Source of the DNA: Burkholderia stabilis
GTDB taxonomy: Bacteria > Pseudomonadota > Gammaproteobacteria > Burkholderiales > Burkholderiaceae
Assembly (NCBI RefSeq): GCF_001742165.1
Contig: NZ_CP016442.1
Span: 620,001-684,000, forward strand
Reading direction: 5' to 3'
DNA: 64,000 nucleotides
A program made the translations under genes and the position numbers. Position 1 is the stretch's first letter; every line of letters starts with the position of its first letter. The notes beneath the pieces are model-generated. The model was given only the letters and a program-made list of their open reading frames with translations, searched no databases and was not told the origin of the DNA. Of the stretch, positions 20,382 to 29,159 are shown piece by piece.

Positions 20382-21743
20382 ATGTCCCAATCCCCCAAAG
20401 TAGGGTTCGTATCGCTCGGGTGCCCTAAAGCGCTAGTCGACTCCGAACAAATCATCACCCAGCTGCGCGCCGAAGGTTATGAAATCTCCGGCACCTACGA
20501 CGGCGCCGACCTCGTCGTCGTGAACACCTGCGGCTTCATCGACGAAGCCGTGCAGGAAAGCCTCGACGCGATCGGCGAAGCGCTGACCGAGAACGGCAAG
20601 GTGATCGTCACCGGCTGCCTCGGCGCGAAGTCGAGCGCCAGCGGCTCGAACCTGATCGAGGAAGTCCATCCGAAGGTGCTCGCCGTCACCGGCCCGCACG
20701 CGGTGGGCGAAGTGATGCAGGCCGTGCATTCGCACCTGCCGAAGCCGCACGATCCGTTCGTCGATCTCGTGCCCGCAGCCGGCATCAAGCTCACGCCGCG
20801 CCACTACGCGTACCTGAAGATCTCCGAAGGCTGCAATCACCGCTGCACGTTCTGCATCATCCCGTCGATGCGCGGCGACCTCGTGTCGCGCCCGGTCGCC
20901 GAAGTGATGCTCGAAGCGGAAAACCTGTTCAAGTCGGGCGTGAAGGAACTGCTCGTGATCTCGCAGGACACGAGCGCGTACGGCGTCGACGTGAAGTACC
21001 GCACGGGCTTCTGGAACGGCAAGCCGATCAAGACGCGCATGACCGACCTGGTCGCCGCGCTCGGTGAACTCGCCGCGCAGTACGGCGCATGGGTGCGTCT
21101 GCACTACGTGTATCCGTACCCGAGCGTCGACGAAGTGATTCCGCTGATGGCCGAAGGCCCGTTCAAGGGCCACGTGCTGCCGTATCTCGACGTGCCGTTC
21201 CAGCACGCGCACCCTGAAGTGCTCAAGCGCATGAAGCGCCCGGCGAACGCCGAGAAGGTGCTCGAGCGCGTGCAGAAGTGGCGCGAGATCTGCCCGGACC
21301 TGACGATCCGCAGCACGTTCATCGCGGGCTTCCCCGGCGAGACGGAAGAGCAGTTCGAAACGCTGCTCGACTTCATCCGCGAGGCGGAACTCGATCGCGT
21401 CGGCTGTTTCGCGTATTCGCCGGTCGAAGGCGCGACCGCGAACGAACTCGACGGCGCGTTGCCCGACGACGTCCGCGAGGAACGCCGCGCGCGCTTCATG
21501 GAAGTCGCCGAGGAAGTGTCGGCGAAGCGCATGGAGCGCAAGGTCGGCAAGACCGTGAAGGTGCTGATCGACGAAGTCAGCGCAGAAGGCGGCATCGGCC
21601 GCACGGCAGCCGATGCGCCCGAGATCGACGGTGTCGTTTATGTCGAGCCGGCGACGAAGGCGTCGAAGCGCTACAAGGTCGGCGATTTCGTGTCCGTGAA
21701 GATCACGGGCGCCGACGGCCACGATCTGTGGGGCGAGGTGTAA
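20382..21743 (+). CDS. rimO: RimO, ribosomal protein S12 methylthiotransferase
   Basis: Radical SAM enzyme that adds a methylthio group to the beta-carbon of Asp89 of ribosomal protein S12. The 453-residue protein has the UPF0004 domain with the three auxiliary-cluster cysteines (C14, C50, C79 in SLGCPK, NTCGF, VTGCLG) and the radical SAM CxxxCxxC (C151, C155, C158 in CNHRCTFC). A C-terminal TRAM domain follows. The [12 protein letters not shown] start and overall length distinguish it from MiaB. ATG 20382 gives the expected short N-terminus. The sugar-kinase gene begins three bases after its stop. Confidence 0.96.
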   Translation: MSQSPKVGFVSLGCPKALVDSEQIITQLRAEGYEISGTYDGADLVVVNTCGFIDEAVQESLDAIGEALTENGKVIVTGCLGAKSSASGSNLIEEVHPKVLAVTGPHAVGEVMQAVHSHLPKPHDPFVDLVPAAGIKLTPRHYAYLKISEGCNHRCTFCIIPSMRGDLVSRPVAEVMLEAENLFKSGVKELLVISQDTSAYGVDVKYRTGFWNGKPIKTRMTDLVAALGELAAQYGAWVRLHYVYPYPSVDEVIPLMAEGPFKGHVLPYLDVPFQHAHPEVLKRMKRPANAEKVLERVQKWREICPDLTIRSTFIAGFPGETEEQFETLLDFIREAELDRVGCFAYSPVEGATANELDGALPDDVREERRARFMEVAEEVSAKRMERKVGKTVKVLIDEVSAEGGIGRTAADAPEIDGVVYVEPATKASKRYKVGDFVSVKITGADGHDLWGEV

Positions 21744-21746
21744 GCG

Positions 21747-22673
21747 ATGACCGCCGCATTTCCGGAGATCCTCGCGCTCGGCGAGGCGATGATCGAATTC
21801 AACCAGTCGCAGCCGGGCCGTCCCGAATTCCTGCAGGGCTTCGGCGGCGACACGTCGAACTTCTGCATCGCCGCGGCGCGCCAGGGTGCGTCGACGGGTT
21901 TCGTGTCGGCGATCGGCGACGATCCGTTCGGCCGCCTGCTGGCCGACATGTGGCATGTGGAGCACGTCGACACGACGTACGTGCGGATCGATCGCGCGGC
22001 GCCGACCGGCGTGTATTTCGTCACGCACGGCGCCAGCGGCCACCAGTTCGACTATCTGCGCGCGGGCTCCGCGGCGAGCCGCTATGCGGCGGGCGACCTG
22101 CCGCTCGACGCGCTGGCGGCGGCGAAGGCCGTACACCTGTCGGGCATCAGCCTCGCGATCAGCACGACCGCGTGCGACGCCGCGTTCGCGGCGATCGACC
22201 ACGCGCGCCGCAACGGCGCGAAGGTCAGCTTCGACACGAACCTGCGCCTGAAGCTGTGGCCGCTGCCGCGCGCTCGCGCGGTGATGCGTGAAGCTCTGCG
22301 CCAGACGGATATCTGCCTGCCGAGCTGGGATGACGTGACGGCGCTCACGGGCGCGAACAATCGTGACGCGATCGTCGATGCGATGCTCGAGCATGGGCCG
22401 CAGGTCGTCGCGCTGAAGCTCGGCAAGGAAGGCGCGTATGTGGCGACGCCGAACGAGCGGCGCGTCGTGCCGGGCTTCACGGTCGAGGCCGTCGATGCGA
22501 CGGGCGCGGGCGACTGCTTCGGTGGCGCTTTCATCGCGCGGATCGTCGCGGGCGACGATCCGTTCGCGGCGGCGCGTTACGCGAATGCAGCGGCGGCGCT
22601 GTCGACGACCGGCTACGGCGCGGTCGCGCCGATTCCGCACCGCGACGCGGTGGAGCGCCTGATGCAAGGCTGA
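21747..22673 (+). CDS. PfkB-family sugar kinase, probably 2-keto-3-deoxygluconate kinase
   Basis: 308-residue ribokinase-like kinase. It has the N-terminal GGDTSN substrate segment and the C-terminal signature DATGAGDCFGGAF, whose Asp is the catalytic base. The start MTAAFPEILALGEAMIEF and the GFGGDTSNFCIAAARQG region resemble KdgK, which phosphorylates 2-keto-3-deoxygluconate in sugar-acid catabolism. No other gene of that pathway is nearby, so the substrate is only a suggestion. It lies three bases after rimO, probably on the same transcript. Confidence 0.8.
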   Translation: MTAAFPEILALGEAMIEFNQSQPGRPEFLQGFGGDTSNFCIAAARQGASTGFVSAIGDDPFGRLLADMWHVEHVDTTYVRIDRAAPTGVYFVTHGASGHQFDYLRAGSAASRYAAGDLPLDALAAAKAVHLSGISLAISTTACDAAFAAIDHARRNGAKVSFDTNLRLKLWPLPRARAVMREALRQTDICLPSWDDVTALTGANNRDAIVDAMLEHGPQVVALKLGKEGAYVATPNERRVVPGFTVEAVDATGAGDCFGGAFIARIVAGDDPFAAARYANAAAALSTTGYGAVAPIPHRDAVERLMQG

Positions 22674-22742
22674 CGCGGCATCCGCACGCCGGCCACGGCC
22701 CCGCACGATCGATTCATTCGACAAGAAGGATCAGGAGGCATC

Positions 22743-23933
22743 ATGCAACGTGAAGTGGTGGTGGTGAGCGGCGTGCGTACCGCGATCGGCGATTTCGGCG
22801 GCGGCCTGAAGGACATCGCGCCGACCGAGCTCGGCGCGCAAGTCGTGCGCGAAGTGTTGCGGCGCGCACAGGTGTCGGGCGACGAGGTCGGCCACGTGGT
22901 GTTCGGCAACGTCGTGCACACCGAGCCGAAGGACATGTATCTCGCGCGCGTCGCCGCGATCAACGGCGGTGTCGCGCAGCATGCGCCGGCGCTCACGGTC
23001 AACCGGCTGTGCGGTTCCGGGCTGCAGGCGATCGTGTCGGCCGCGCAGGGCGTGCTGCTCGGCGACGCGGACATCGCGATCGCGGGCGGCGCGGAGAACA
23101 TGAGCCGTGCGCCGTATTCGATTCCGGCCGCGCGTTTCGGGCAGCGCATGGGCGACATGCGCGCGGTCGACATGATGGTCGGCGCGCTGAACGATCCGTT
23201 CCAGACGATCCACATGGGCGTGACGGCCGAGAACGTCGCCGCGAAGTACGGCATTTCGCGCGACGCGCAGGATGCGCTCGCGCTCGAATCGCACCGCCGC
23301 GCGTCGCATGCGGCGAAGGCCGGTTATTTCAGGGAGCAGATCCTGCCCATCGAGCTGATCGGCTCGAAGAAGGGCACGCCGGTGGTGTTCGATCACGACG
23401 AGCACGTGCGCCACGATGCGAGCCTGGATGATTTCTCGAAGCTGCGGCCCGTGTTCGTGAAGGAGAACGGCACGGTGACGGCCGGCAACGCGTCGGGCAT
23501 CAACGATGCGGCGGCGGCCGTGTTGCTGATGGAGCGCGGCGTCGCCGAGAAACGCGGTGCGAAGCCGCTCGCGCGCCTCGTCGCGTACGCGCATGCGGGC
23601 GTCGATCCGGCCTACATGGGGATCGGCCCCGTGCCGGCCACCCGGAAGGTGCTCGAGCGCGCCGGGCTGACGATCGCGGATCTCGACGTGATCGAGGCGA
23701 ACGAGGCATTCGCCGCGCAGGCATGCGCGGTGACGAAGGAGTTGGGTCTCGACCCGGCCAAGGTGAATCCGAACGGGTCCGGCATTTCGCTCGGTCACCC
23801 GATCGGCGCGACGGGCGCGCTGATCACCGTCAAGGCGCTGTACGAGCTGCAGCGCGTCGGCGGCCGTTACGCGCTCGTGACGATGTGTATCGGCGGCGGG
23901 CAGGGCATCGCCGCGATTTTCGAGCGAATCTGA
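22743..23933 (+). CDS. bktB: Beta-ketothiolase BktB
   Basis: 396-residue thiolase whose sequence closely follows Cupriavidus BktB as I remember it: REVVVVSGVRTAIG, HVVFGNVVHTEPKDMYL, VNRLCGSGLQAIVSAAQ and MCIGGGQGIAAIFERI. BktB condenses propionyl-CoA with acetyl-CoA as well as two acetyl-CoA, and so feeds hydroxyvalerate units into the polymer. Cys90 is the acyl acceptor, with His in SLGHPIGATGA and the second Cys near the end. GGATCAGGAGG precedes the ATG. It is 4 kb from phaR and not part of the pha run. Confidence 0.92.
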   Translation: MQREVVVVSGVRTAIGDFGGGLKDIAPTELGAQVVREVLRRAQVSGDEVGHVVFGNVVHTEPKDMYLARVAAINGGVAQHAPALTVNRLCGSGLQAIVSAAQGVLLGDADIAIAGGAENMSRAPYSIPAARFGQRMGDMRAVDMMVGALNDPFQTIHMGVTAENVAAKYGISRDAQDALALESHRRASHAAKAGYFREQILPIELIGSKKGTPVVFDHDEHVRHDASLDDFSKLRPVFVKENGTVTAGNASGINDAAAAVLLMERGVAEKRGAKPLARLVAYAHAGVDPAYMGIGPVPATRKVLERAGLTIADLDVIEANEAFAAQACAVTKELGLDPAKVNPNGSGISLGHPIGATGALITVKALYELQRVGGRYALVTMCIGGGQGIAAIFERI

Positions 23934-23951
23934 AGCAAGGAGCAACGCAAG

Positions 23952-24494
23952 GTGGGTCGATATTCGGAATGGCAACGGGCGCTCGTCGTCGCAGGCGCGC
24001 TGGCGGCGGGCATGGCGATGCCGGGCGCGGTCGCGGCGCAGGCCGTCGCGCCGGGCGCGCAGCAGGATGAGCCGGCGCTCGCGCGGCCGCTGCGGCCGAA
24101 CCCCGAGTTCGCGCGCCTGCCGCGCTACGAAGGCACGCTCGGCGATCGGCCGATCGTCGTGCATCTCGGCCCGAAGACGGATGAGGAAGGCGTGCATGGC
24201 GAATACCAGTTCGCCGATACGGGCGAGGTCGTGCTGCTCGCGGGCGATCGCGACGGCGACACGCTCGAGATCGAGGAGTCGAACGACGGCACGAACATCA
24301 CGGGCGTATGGGTCGGCCGCTTCGATGCGACCGGCGACCTGAAGGCCGACCGGATGAACTCGGACGAATCGGACCCGCAGCCGGTCGTGCTGCGTCTGGC
24401 GCCGGGCAAGCGCACGGCGCTGCAGGTGCGCGACGGCCGCGTGCAGGAAATCGAGACGGTGGGCGGCGTCGTCAATCTGCGCACCGACGACTGA
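23952..24494 (+). CDS. Secreted protein of unknown function
   Basis: 180 residues beginning with GTG at 23952 behind AAGGAG (23936-23941), only 18 bases after bktB. The N-terminus is a signal peptide (ALVVAGALAAGMAMPGAVAAQA, cleavage near residue 31). The mature part is acidic and beta-rich (RPIVVHLGPKTDEEGVHGEY, DGTNITGVWVGRF), loosely like a lipocalin or META-type fold. I do not recognise a family. Likely co-transcribed with bktB; a long inverted repeat follows its stop. Confidence 0.65.
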   Translation: MGRYSEWQRALVVAGALAAGMAMPGAVAAQAVAPGAQQDEPALARPLRPNPEFARLPRYEGTLGDRPIVVHLGPKTDEEGVHGEYQFADTGEVVLLAGDRDGDTLEIEESNDGTNITGVWVGRFDATGDLKADRMNSDESDPQPVVLRLAPGKRTALQVRDGRVQEIETVGGVVNLRTDD

Positions 24495-24551
24495 GCGCAT
24501 TTGGCTCGGTGTGCGCGGCGCGCATTGTACCGGGCCAAATGCGCCGATTTT
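24495..24551 (+). repeat. Long inverted repeat, probable terminator or operator upstream of the cystathionine beta-lyase gene
   Basis: GCGCATTTGGC (24495-24505) and GCCAAATGCGC (24534-24544) are perfect 11-base arms. Between them CGGT/ACCG and TGCGC/GCGCA can pair further, giving an interrupted 50-base hairpin. A short T-run follows (GATTTTG). It lies directly after the bktB-unit stop and 62 bases before the next start, so it may terminate, regulate, or both. Confidence 0.6.
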
Positions 24552-24606
24552 GACTAACCTAGCGGCCTATTCCGCAACCGAACGGCCTCGTGCCCGGCTT
24601 CCTGTC

Positions 24607-25788
24607 ATGACTGCATCCACTCCCAAGCGCGCGCTGCAAACCCGTATCGTTCAACCCGACGACGTCATTCCTGAAGGCTTCCGTTCGTTCGTGCCGCCGG
24701 TCGCGCGCGCGTCGACGGTCGTGTTCCCCGATCTCGCGACGATGCGCGCGCTCGTCTGGCACAACGACAACCAGTGGCGCTACGGGCTGCATGCGACGCC
24801 GACGTCGCTCGCGCTCGCGCAACGGCTCGCCGAGATCGAAGGCGGCACGCATGCGCTGCTGCAGCCGTCGGGCCTCGCAGCGATCATGAACGTCTATTTC
24901 GGGATCGTGAAAGCGGGCGACGACGTGCTGATCCCGGACAACGTGTACGGGCCGAACGCCGATTTCGGCAACTGGCTCGCGAAGGATTTCGGCATCACCG
25001 CGCGCTTCTACGATCCGCTCGTCGGCGCCGGCATCGCCGATCTGATCCAGCCGAACACGCGGCTGATCTGGGTCGAGGCGCCCGGCTCGGTGACGATGGA
25101 AGTGCCCGACGTGCAGGCGATCACGGCGGCCGCGAAGGCGCGCGGCATCGTCACCGCGATCGACAACACCTATTCGGCCGGCCTCGCGTTCAAGCCGTTC
25201 GAGCACGGAGTCGACATCTCGGTGCAGGCGCTGACCAAGTACCAGTCGGGCGGCAGCGACGTGCTGATGGGCGCGACGATCACCGCAAACGCGGAACTGC
25301 AGGCGAAGCTGAAGCTCGCGCGCATGCGCTGCGGGATCGGCGTGTCGGCCGACGATTGCTCGCTCGTGCTGCGCAGCCTGCCGAGCATGCAGGTGCGCTT
25401 CGATGCGCACAGCAAGAGCGCGCTCGCGCTCGCACAGTGGCTGAAGGCGCGGCCGGAGATCGTATCGGTGCTGCATCCGCAACTGCCCGATTGCCCGGGG
25501 CACGCGTCGTTCATGCGCGACTTCACGGGTGCGGGCGGGCTGTTCTCGGTGGTGTTCGACGAGCGCTACAGCGCGGAGCAGATCGACCGCTTCGTCGAGT
25601 CGCTCGAACTGTTCGCGATCGGCTGGAGCTGGGGCGGCGCGTGCAGTCTTGCGATGCCGTATGACGTCGCGTCGATGCGTGCGGACTGGCCGCATCGCGG
25701 CACGCTGGTGCGGTTCTATGTCGGCCTCGAGGACGAAGCCGATCTGCGCGCGGATATCGAGCGCGCGATTCAGGCCACGCTGGGCTGA
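24607..25788 (+). CDS. metC: Cystathionine beta-lyase (PLP-dependent Cys/Met metabolism enzyme)
   Basis: 393-residue member of the Cys/Met-metabolism PLP enzymes. The PLP lysine is K211 in VQALTKYQSGGSD. The substrate-side motifs PTSLALAQRLAEIEGG and NTYSAGLAFKPFEHG are present, and the C-terminal IGWSWGGACSLAMP is typical of MetC. It cleaves cystathionine to homocysteine, pyruvate and ammonia in methionine synthesis. ATG 24607 was chosen; the same frame is open from 24511, but that part spans the inverted repeat and is not MetC-like. A strong terminator follows. Confidence 0.9.
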   Translation: MTASTPKRALQTRIVQPDDVIPEGFRSFVPPVARASTVVFPDLATMRALVWHNDNQWRYGLHATPTSLALAQRLAEIEGGTHALLQPSGLAAIMNVYFGIVKAGDDVLIPDNVYGPNADFGNWLAKDFGITARFYDPLVGAGIADLIQPNTRLIWVEAPGSVTMEVPDVQAITAAAKARGIVTAIDNTYSAGLAFKPFEHGVDISVQALTKYQSGGSDVLMGATITANAELQAKLKLARMRCGIGVSADDCSLVLRSLPSMQVRFDAHSKSALALAQWLKARPEIVSVLHPQLPDCPGHASFMRDFTGAGGLFSVVFDERYSAEQIDRFVESLELFAIGWSWGGACSLAMPYDVASMRADWPHRGTLVRFYVGLEDEADLRADIERAIQATLG

Positions 25789-25810
25789 CATCAGCGGATC
25801 ACGAACGTAA

Positions 25811-25849
25811 AAAAACGCCGGCGCGATACGACATCGCGCCGGCGTTTTT
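25811..25849. terminator. Strong bidirectional terminator between metC and serB
   Basis: A perfect 17-pair stem (25811-25827 with 25833-25849) around ACGAC, with A-run on the left and T-run on the right. It serves both convergent genes. Confidence 0.95.
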
Positions 25850-25868
25850 CATGGGCGGTTGCGCCGTA

Positions 25869-26714
25869 TCAGAACAGCCGCAGCAGCCCGTCGAGGCCGA
25901 CGTGATCGAACGCGACCGTCGCCGCGTCGCGCACGACGGGCTTCGCGTGGAACGCGACCGACAGCCCGGCTTCGGCCATCATCTTCAGGTCGTTCGACCC
26001 GTCGCCCATCGCGATCGCGCGGCTCGGCGCGATACCGAGCGACGCGCACGTATCGCGCAGCATGCGCGCCTTCACGTCGGCGTTGACGATCTCGCCGAGC
26101 ACCTTCCCGGTCAGCTTGCCGTCGACGATCTCGAGCGTGTTCGCGTGCGCGTAGTCGAGGCCGAGCCGCGCCTTCAGCGGCTCGGTGAAGAACGTGAAGC
26201 CGCCCGACACGAGCAGCGTCTTCATGCCGGCCGCCTTCACGCCGGCGAGCATCGTCTCGGCGCCCGGCGACAGTTGCAGCCGCTCCTCGTACACGCGCTC
26301 CAGCGCGTGCGCGTCGAGCCCGGCCAGCAGCGCGACGCGGCGCGTGAGGCTTTCGTTGAAATCGCGGATCTCGCCGCGCATCGACGCCTCGGTGATCTCG
26401 GCGACCTGCGTTTTCAGTCCGCAGAAATCGGCGATCTCGTCGATGCATTCGATCGTGATCAGCGTCGAATCCATGTCCATCACGACGAGCCCGAAATCGC
26501 TGAGCGCGAGGCCGGCCTCGACGAACGCGAAGTCGAGCGCATGCGTGCCGCAGTACGCGTCGATGTCGAGGCGCTGGGCCGGGTTCGCGTTTTCGATGCG
26601 CAGCGCGTGATCGTCGGTCTGCACGAGGCGGGTGCCGCGCGACAGCGCGAGCAGCGGCTTGTGATGGGCGTCCGACAGCGGCGAAAGACTCTGGATGACG
26701 AGATTGTGGGTCAT
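25869..26714 (-). CDS. serB: Phosphoserine phosphatase SerB
   Basis: HAD-superfamily enzyme for the last step of serine synthesis. The 281-residue protein has a weakly conserved ACT-like N-terminal domain and then the catalytic motif DMDSTLITIECIDE (nucleophile Asp in DMDST). The motif II region is LLVSGGFTFF and motif III/IV is IAMGDGSNDLKMM. Start at 26714 (MTHNLVIQSLSP) gives the Burkholderia-type length; upstream in-frame sequence is Pro/Arg-rich and not SerB-like. Preceded by about 200 bases without a gene, toward the convergent-side LysR gene. Confidence 0.95.
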   Translation of the reverse strand: MTHNLVIQSLSPLSDAHHKPLLALSRGTRLVQTDDHALRIENANPAQRLDIDAYCGTHALDFAFVEAGLALSDFGLVVMDMDSTLITIECIDEIADFCGLKTQVAEITEASMRGEIRDFNESLTRRVALLAGLDAHALERVYEERLQLSPGAETMLAGVKAAGMKTLLVSGGFTFFTEPLKARLGLDYAHANTLEIVDGKLTGKVLGEIVNADVKARMLRDTCASLGIAPSRAIAMGDGSNDLKMMAEAGLSVAFHAKPVVRDAATVAFDHVGLDGLLRLF

Positions 26715-26917
26715 GGCGGGATGGTTGCGAGGCAAATGGAATGCGTGCGCGGCCAACGGGCGGCCGCCTGCGGACGCGGGCCCGGTTCGGCTTCGGGCCG
26801 TTGCGTCGCGAACGCGCCATTGTACCGGGTGGCCGGAGCGGGGCGGTCGCCGCCGGTACGATTCCTGAGGCCGGGCTCGAAACGGCACGCCCGAGGCACG
26901 AGCGCGGACACCGGCGC

Positions 26918-27859
26918 CTATCGTCCGTCCGCGTGATCCCAATAAGGCGGATCACCGAAATGCTCGGCCAGGAACGCAATGAACACGAGCGTCTTCAGCG
27001 GCACGTGCGCGCGGCTCGGATAGACGGCCCAGATCGCGACGTCGTCCGCGAACGGATAGTCGTCGAGCACCGTGACGAGCGCGCCGCTCGCGAGCAGTGG
27101 GCCGACGTCCCAGGTCGACTTGATCGCGATCCCGAAGCCGTCGACGAGCGCTTCGCGGATCGCCTCGCCGTTGCTCGCGACGAGACGGCCGCCGACACGC
27201 ACGGTGAGCGGGCCTTGCGGCGTGGTGAACGACCAGTCGCGCTGGTCGCCGAGGATCACGCATTCGTGTTGCGCAAGATCGGCCGGATGGCGCGGCGTGC
27301 CGCGTTCGGCGAGATAGGCGGGCGAGCAGCACAGCACGCGGCGGTTCTCGGCGAGCTTGCGCGCGACGAGCGTCGAATCCTTCAGCGCGCCGAGGCGGAT
27401 CGCGACGTCGTAGCCGTCGTCGACCAGATCGACGATCTCGTCGGACAGCCGCAGGTCGAGCGACACGGACGGGTAGCGGCGCAGGAACGCGGGAATTACC
27501 GGCGCGACGTGCTGGCGGCCGAACGACGACGACATCGACACCTTCAGCCGCCCGTACGGCTCGCTGCGGCCGTGGCCGACCGAGGCGCGTGCGGCGTCGG
27601 CGGCCGACAGCAGCGCGTCGGCGCGCGCCATGAAGATCTCGCCGTCCTGCGTGAGGCTGATACGCCGCGTGGTGCGGTGCAGCAACCGTGCGCCGAGCTG
27701 GCGTTCGAGCTGCGCGATGCGCGCGCTTGCGACCGCGGCCGACACGCCGAACTCGCGCCCGGCCGCAGTGACGTTCGCGAGCAGCGCTGCGCGCACGAAC
27801 AGCGCGACGTCGAGCAGGTCGAGCGGCTTGTTGGGGCACGGAACCGGATCGGACGACAT
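26918..27859 (-). CDS. LysR-family transcriptional regulator
   Basis: 313 residues with the N-terminal winged helix-turn-helix (LFVRAALLANVTAAGREFGVSAAVASARIAQLERQLG, residues about 20-55), LLHRTTRRISLTQDGE and a LysR effector-binding domain. It is divergent from a zinc-independent quinone oxidoreductase, 125 bases between starts, and a perfect palindrome containing a T-N11-A LysR box lies just upstream of its own start. This fits the usual arrangement of an autoregulated activator/repressor of the divergent gene. The inducer is unknown; neighbours suggest a quinone or electrophile. Confidence 0.92.
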   Translation of the reverse strand: MSSDPVPCPNKPLDLLDVALFVRAALLANVTAAGREFGVSAAVASARIAQLERQLGARLLHRTTRRISLTQDGEIFMARADALLSAADAARASVGHGRSEPYGRLKVSMSSSFGRQHVAPVIPAFLRRYPSVSLDLRLSDEIVDLVDDGYDVAIRLGALKDSTLVARKLAENRRVLCCSPAYLAERGTPRHPADLAQHECVILGDQRDWSFTTPQGPLTVRVGGRLVASNGEAIREALVDGFGIAIKSTWDVGPLLASGALVTVLDDYPFADDVAIWAVYPSRAHVPLKTLVFIAFLAEHFGDPPYWDHADGR

Positions 27860-27868
27860 TATTCTGAA

Positions 27869-27891
27869 TTTCCTGAAAATGTTTCAGGAAA
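27869..27891. promoter_or_regulatory. Perfect palindrome, likely LysR operator
   Basis: TTTCCTGAAA (27869-27878), spacer ATG, TTTCAGGAAA (27882-27891): ten-base arms without mismatch. The core TGAAAATGTTTCA is a T-N11-A LysR box (27874-27886). It begins ten bases upstream of the regulator's start codon and 93 bases before the divergent oxidoreductase start, suiting both autorepression and control of the divergent gene. Confidence 0.75.
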
Positions 27892-27983
27892 TATAGCGGT
27901 TTTCTCGAAAGATCGGGTTGCCTACGATGACGTTCATGGGGCTGCGCCGCAGCCCGCCCGGTTTACCTGAAAGGAGTACCGAG

Positions 27984-29000
27984 ATGAAAGCCGTTGGACT
28001 GACCCGCTATCTGTCGATCGACGACCCGCAAGCCTTGCTCGACGTGGAGCTCCCGCAGCCCGTGCCGGGCCCGCGCGACCTGCTCGTGAAGGTCGAAGCC
28101 ATTTCCGTGAACCCGGTGGACACCAAGGTGCGCGCGCCGAAGTCGCAGGTCGAGGAGACGCCGCGCGTGCTCGGTTGGGATGCGGCCGGCACGGTGGTCG
28201 CGGTCGGCGCCGACGTCACGCTGTTCCGCCCCGGCGACGAAGTGTTCTACGCGGGCAGCATCACGCGGCCCGGTGCAAACAGCGAATTCCATACGGTCGA
28301 CGAGCGGATCGCCGCGCTGAAGCCGCGCACGCTCGACTTCGCCGCTGCGGCTGCATTGCCGCTCACCGCACTGACCGCGTGGGAAGCGCTGTTCGACCGG
28401 CTGCGCGTGTCGCCGCAGGGCGCGGACGCCGGCAAGTCGGTGCTGATCATCGGCGGCGCGGGCGGCGTGGGCTCGATCGCGATCCAGCTCGCGAAGACGC
28501 TCGGCAAGCTGCACGTGATCGCGACCGCGTCGCGGCCGGCCTCGGCGGAATGGGTGCGCGCGCTCGGCGCGGATGCCGTCGTCGATCACTTCGGCGACCT
28601 GCCGGCGCAGTTGCGCGATGCCGGGCATCCGAACGTCGACTACGTGCTGATCTTCAACGACACGGATCGCCATTTCCCTGCCGCGGCGGAGGTAATCCGG
28701 CCGCAGGGCGGCATCTGCACGATCGTCGAGAACGAAAAGCCGGTGCCGGTCGAATTGCTGAAGGCGAAGAGCGCCGCGTTTCATTGGGAATTCATGTTCA
28801 CGCGTGCCATGTTCGAGACGCCGGACATGATCGAGCAACACCGGATCCTCGGCGAAGTCGCGCGGCTCGTCGACGGCGGCACGCTGCGCACGACGCTCGG
28901 CGAACAGCTCGGCACGATCAATGCCGCAAACGTGCGGCGCGCGCACCAGTTGCTCGAAGCCGGGCGCTCGATCGGCAAGCTCGTGCTGAGCGGGTTCTGA
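27984..29000 (+). CDS. Zinc-type alcohol dehydrogenase-like / quinone oxidoreductase (MDR family)
   Basis: 338-residue medium-chain reductase. It has an N-terminal GroES-like domain (PRDLLVKVEAISVNPVDTKVR, GWDAAGTVVAVGADVT) and the Rossmann NADPH motif GGAGGVGSIAIQLAK. It lacks the structural-zinc cysteine cluster, so it belongs with the zinc-independent quinone oxidoreductases, often annotated 'zinc-binding alcohol dehydrogenase family protein'. Start ATG 27984 follows AAGGAG (27971-27976); the frame from 27918 has no ribosome site. Probably controlled by the divergent LysR protein. Confidence 0.9.
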   Translation: MKAVGLTRYLSIDDPQALLDVELPQPVPGPRDLLVKVEAISVNPVDTKVRAPKSQVEETPRVLGWDAAGTVVAVGADVTLFRPGDEVFYAGSITRPGANSEFHTVDERIAALKPRTLDFAAAAALPLTALTAWEALFDRLRVSPQGADAGKSVLIIGGAGGVGSIAIQLAKTLGKLHVIATASRPASAEWVRALGADAVVDHFGDLPAQLRDAGHPNVDYVLIFNDTDRHFPAAAEVIRPQGGICTIVENEKPVPVELLKAKSAAFHWEFMFTRAMFETPDMIEQHRILGEVARLVDGGTLRTTLGEQLGTINAANVRRAHQLLEAGRSIGKLVLSGF

Positions 29001-29159
29001 TCCGGCATCGCGCGTAAGGTTGCAACGCCGCGAACGCAAGCGGGGTAACACCCGATGCGTTTGCGGCGCATTGCATGCCGCTTGGCGGTAGACTGGCAAC
29101 GCATCATGCATCGAAAACCGCGCGGCACGCGCGTGCCGCCGCATTACAAGGAGGTCAGC

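Noticed and set aside
24495..24606. A riboswitch (SAM or homocysteine-related) upstream of metC
   Set aside because: The long inverted repeat shows none of the conserved core of SAM, SAH or similar riboswitches that I can recognise.
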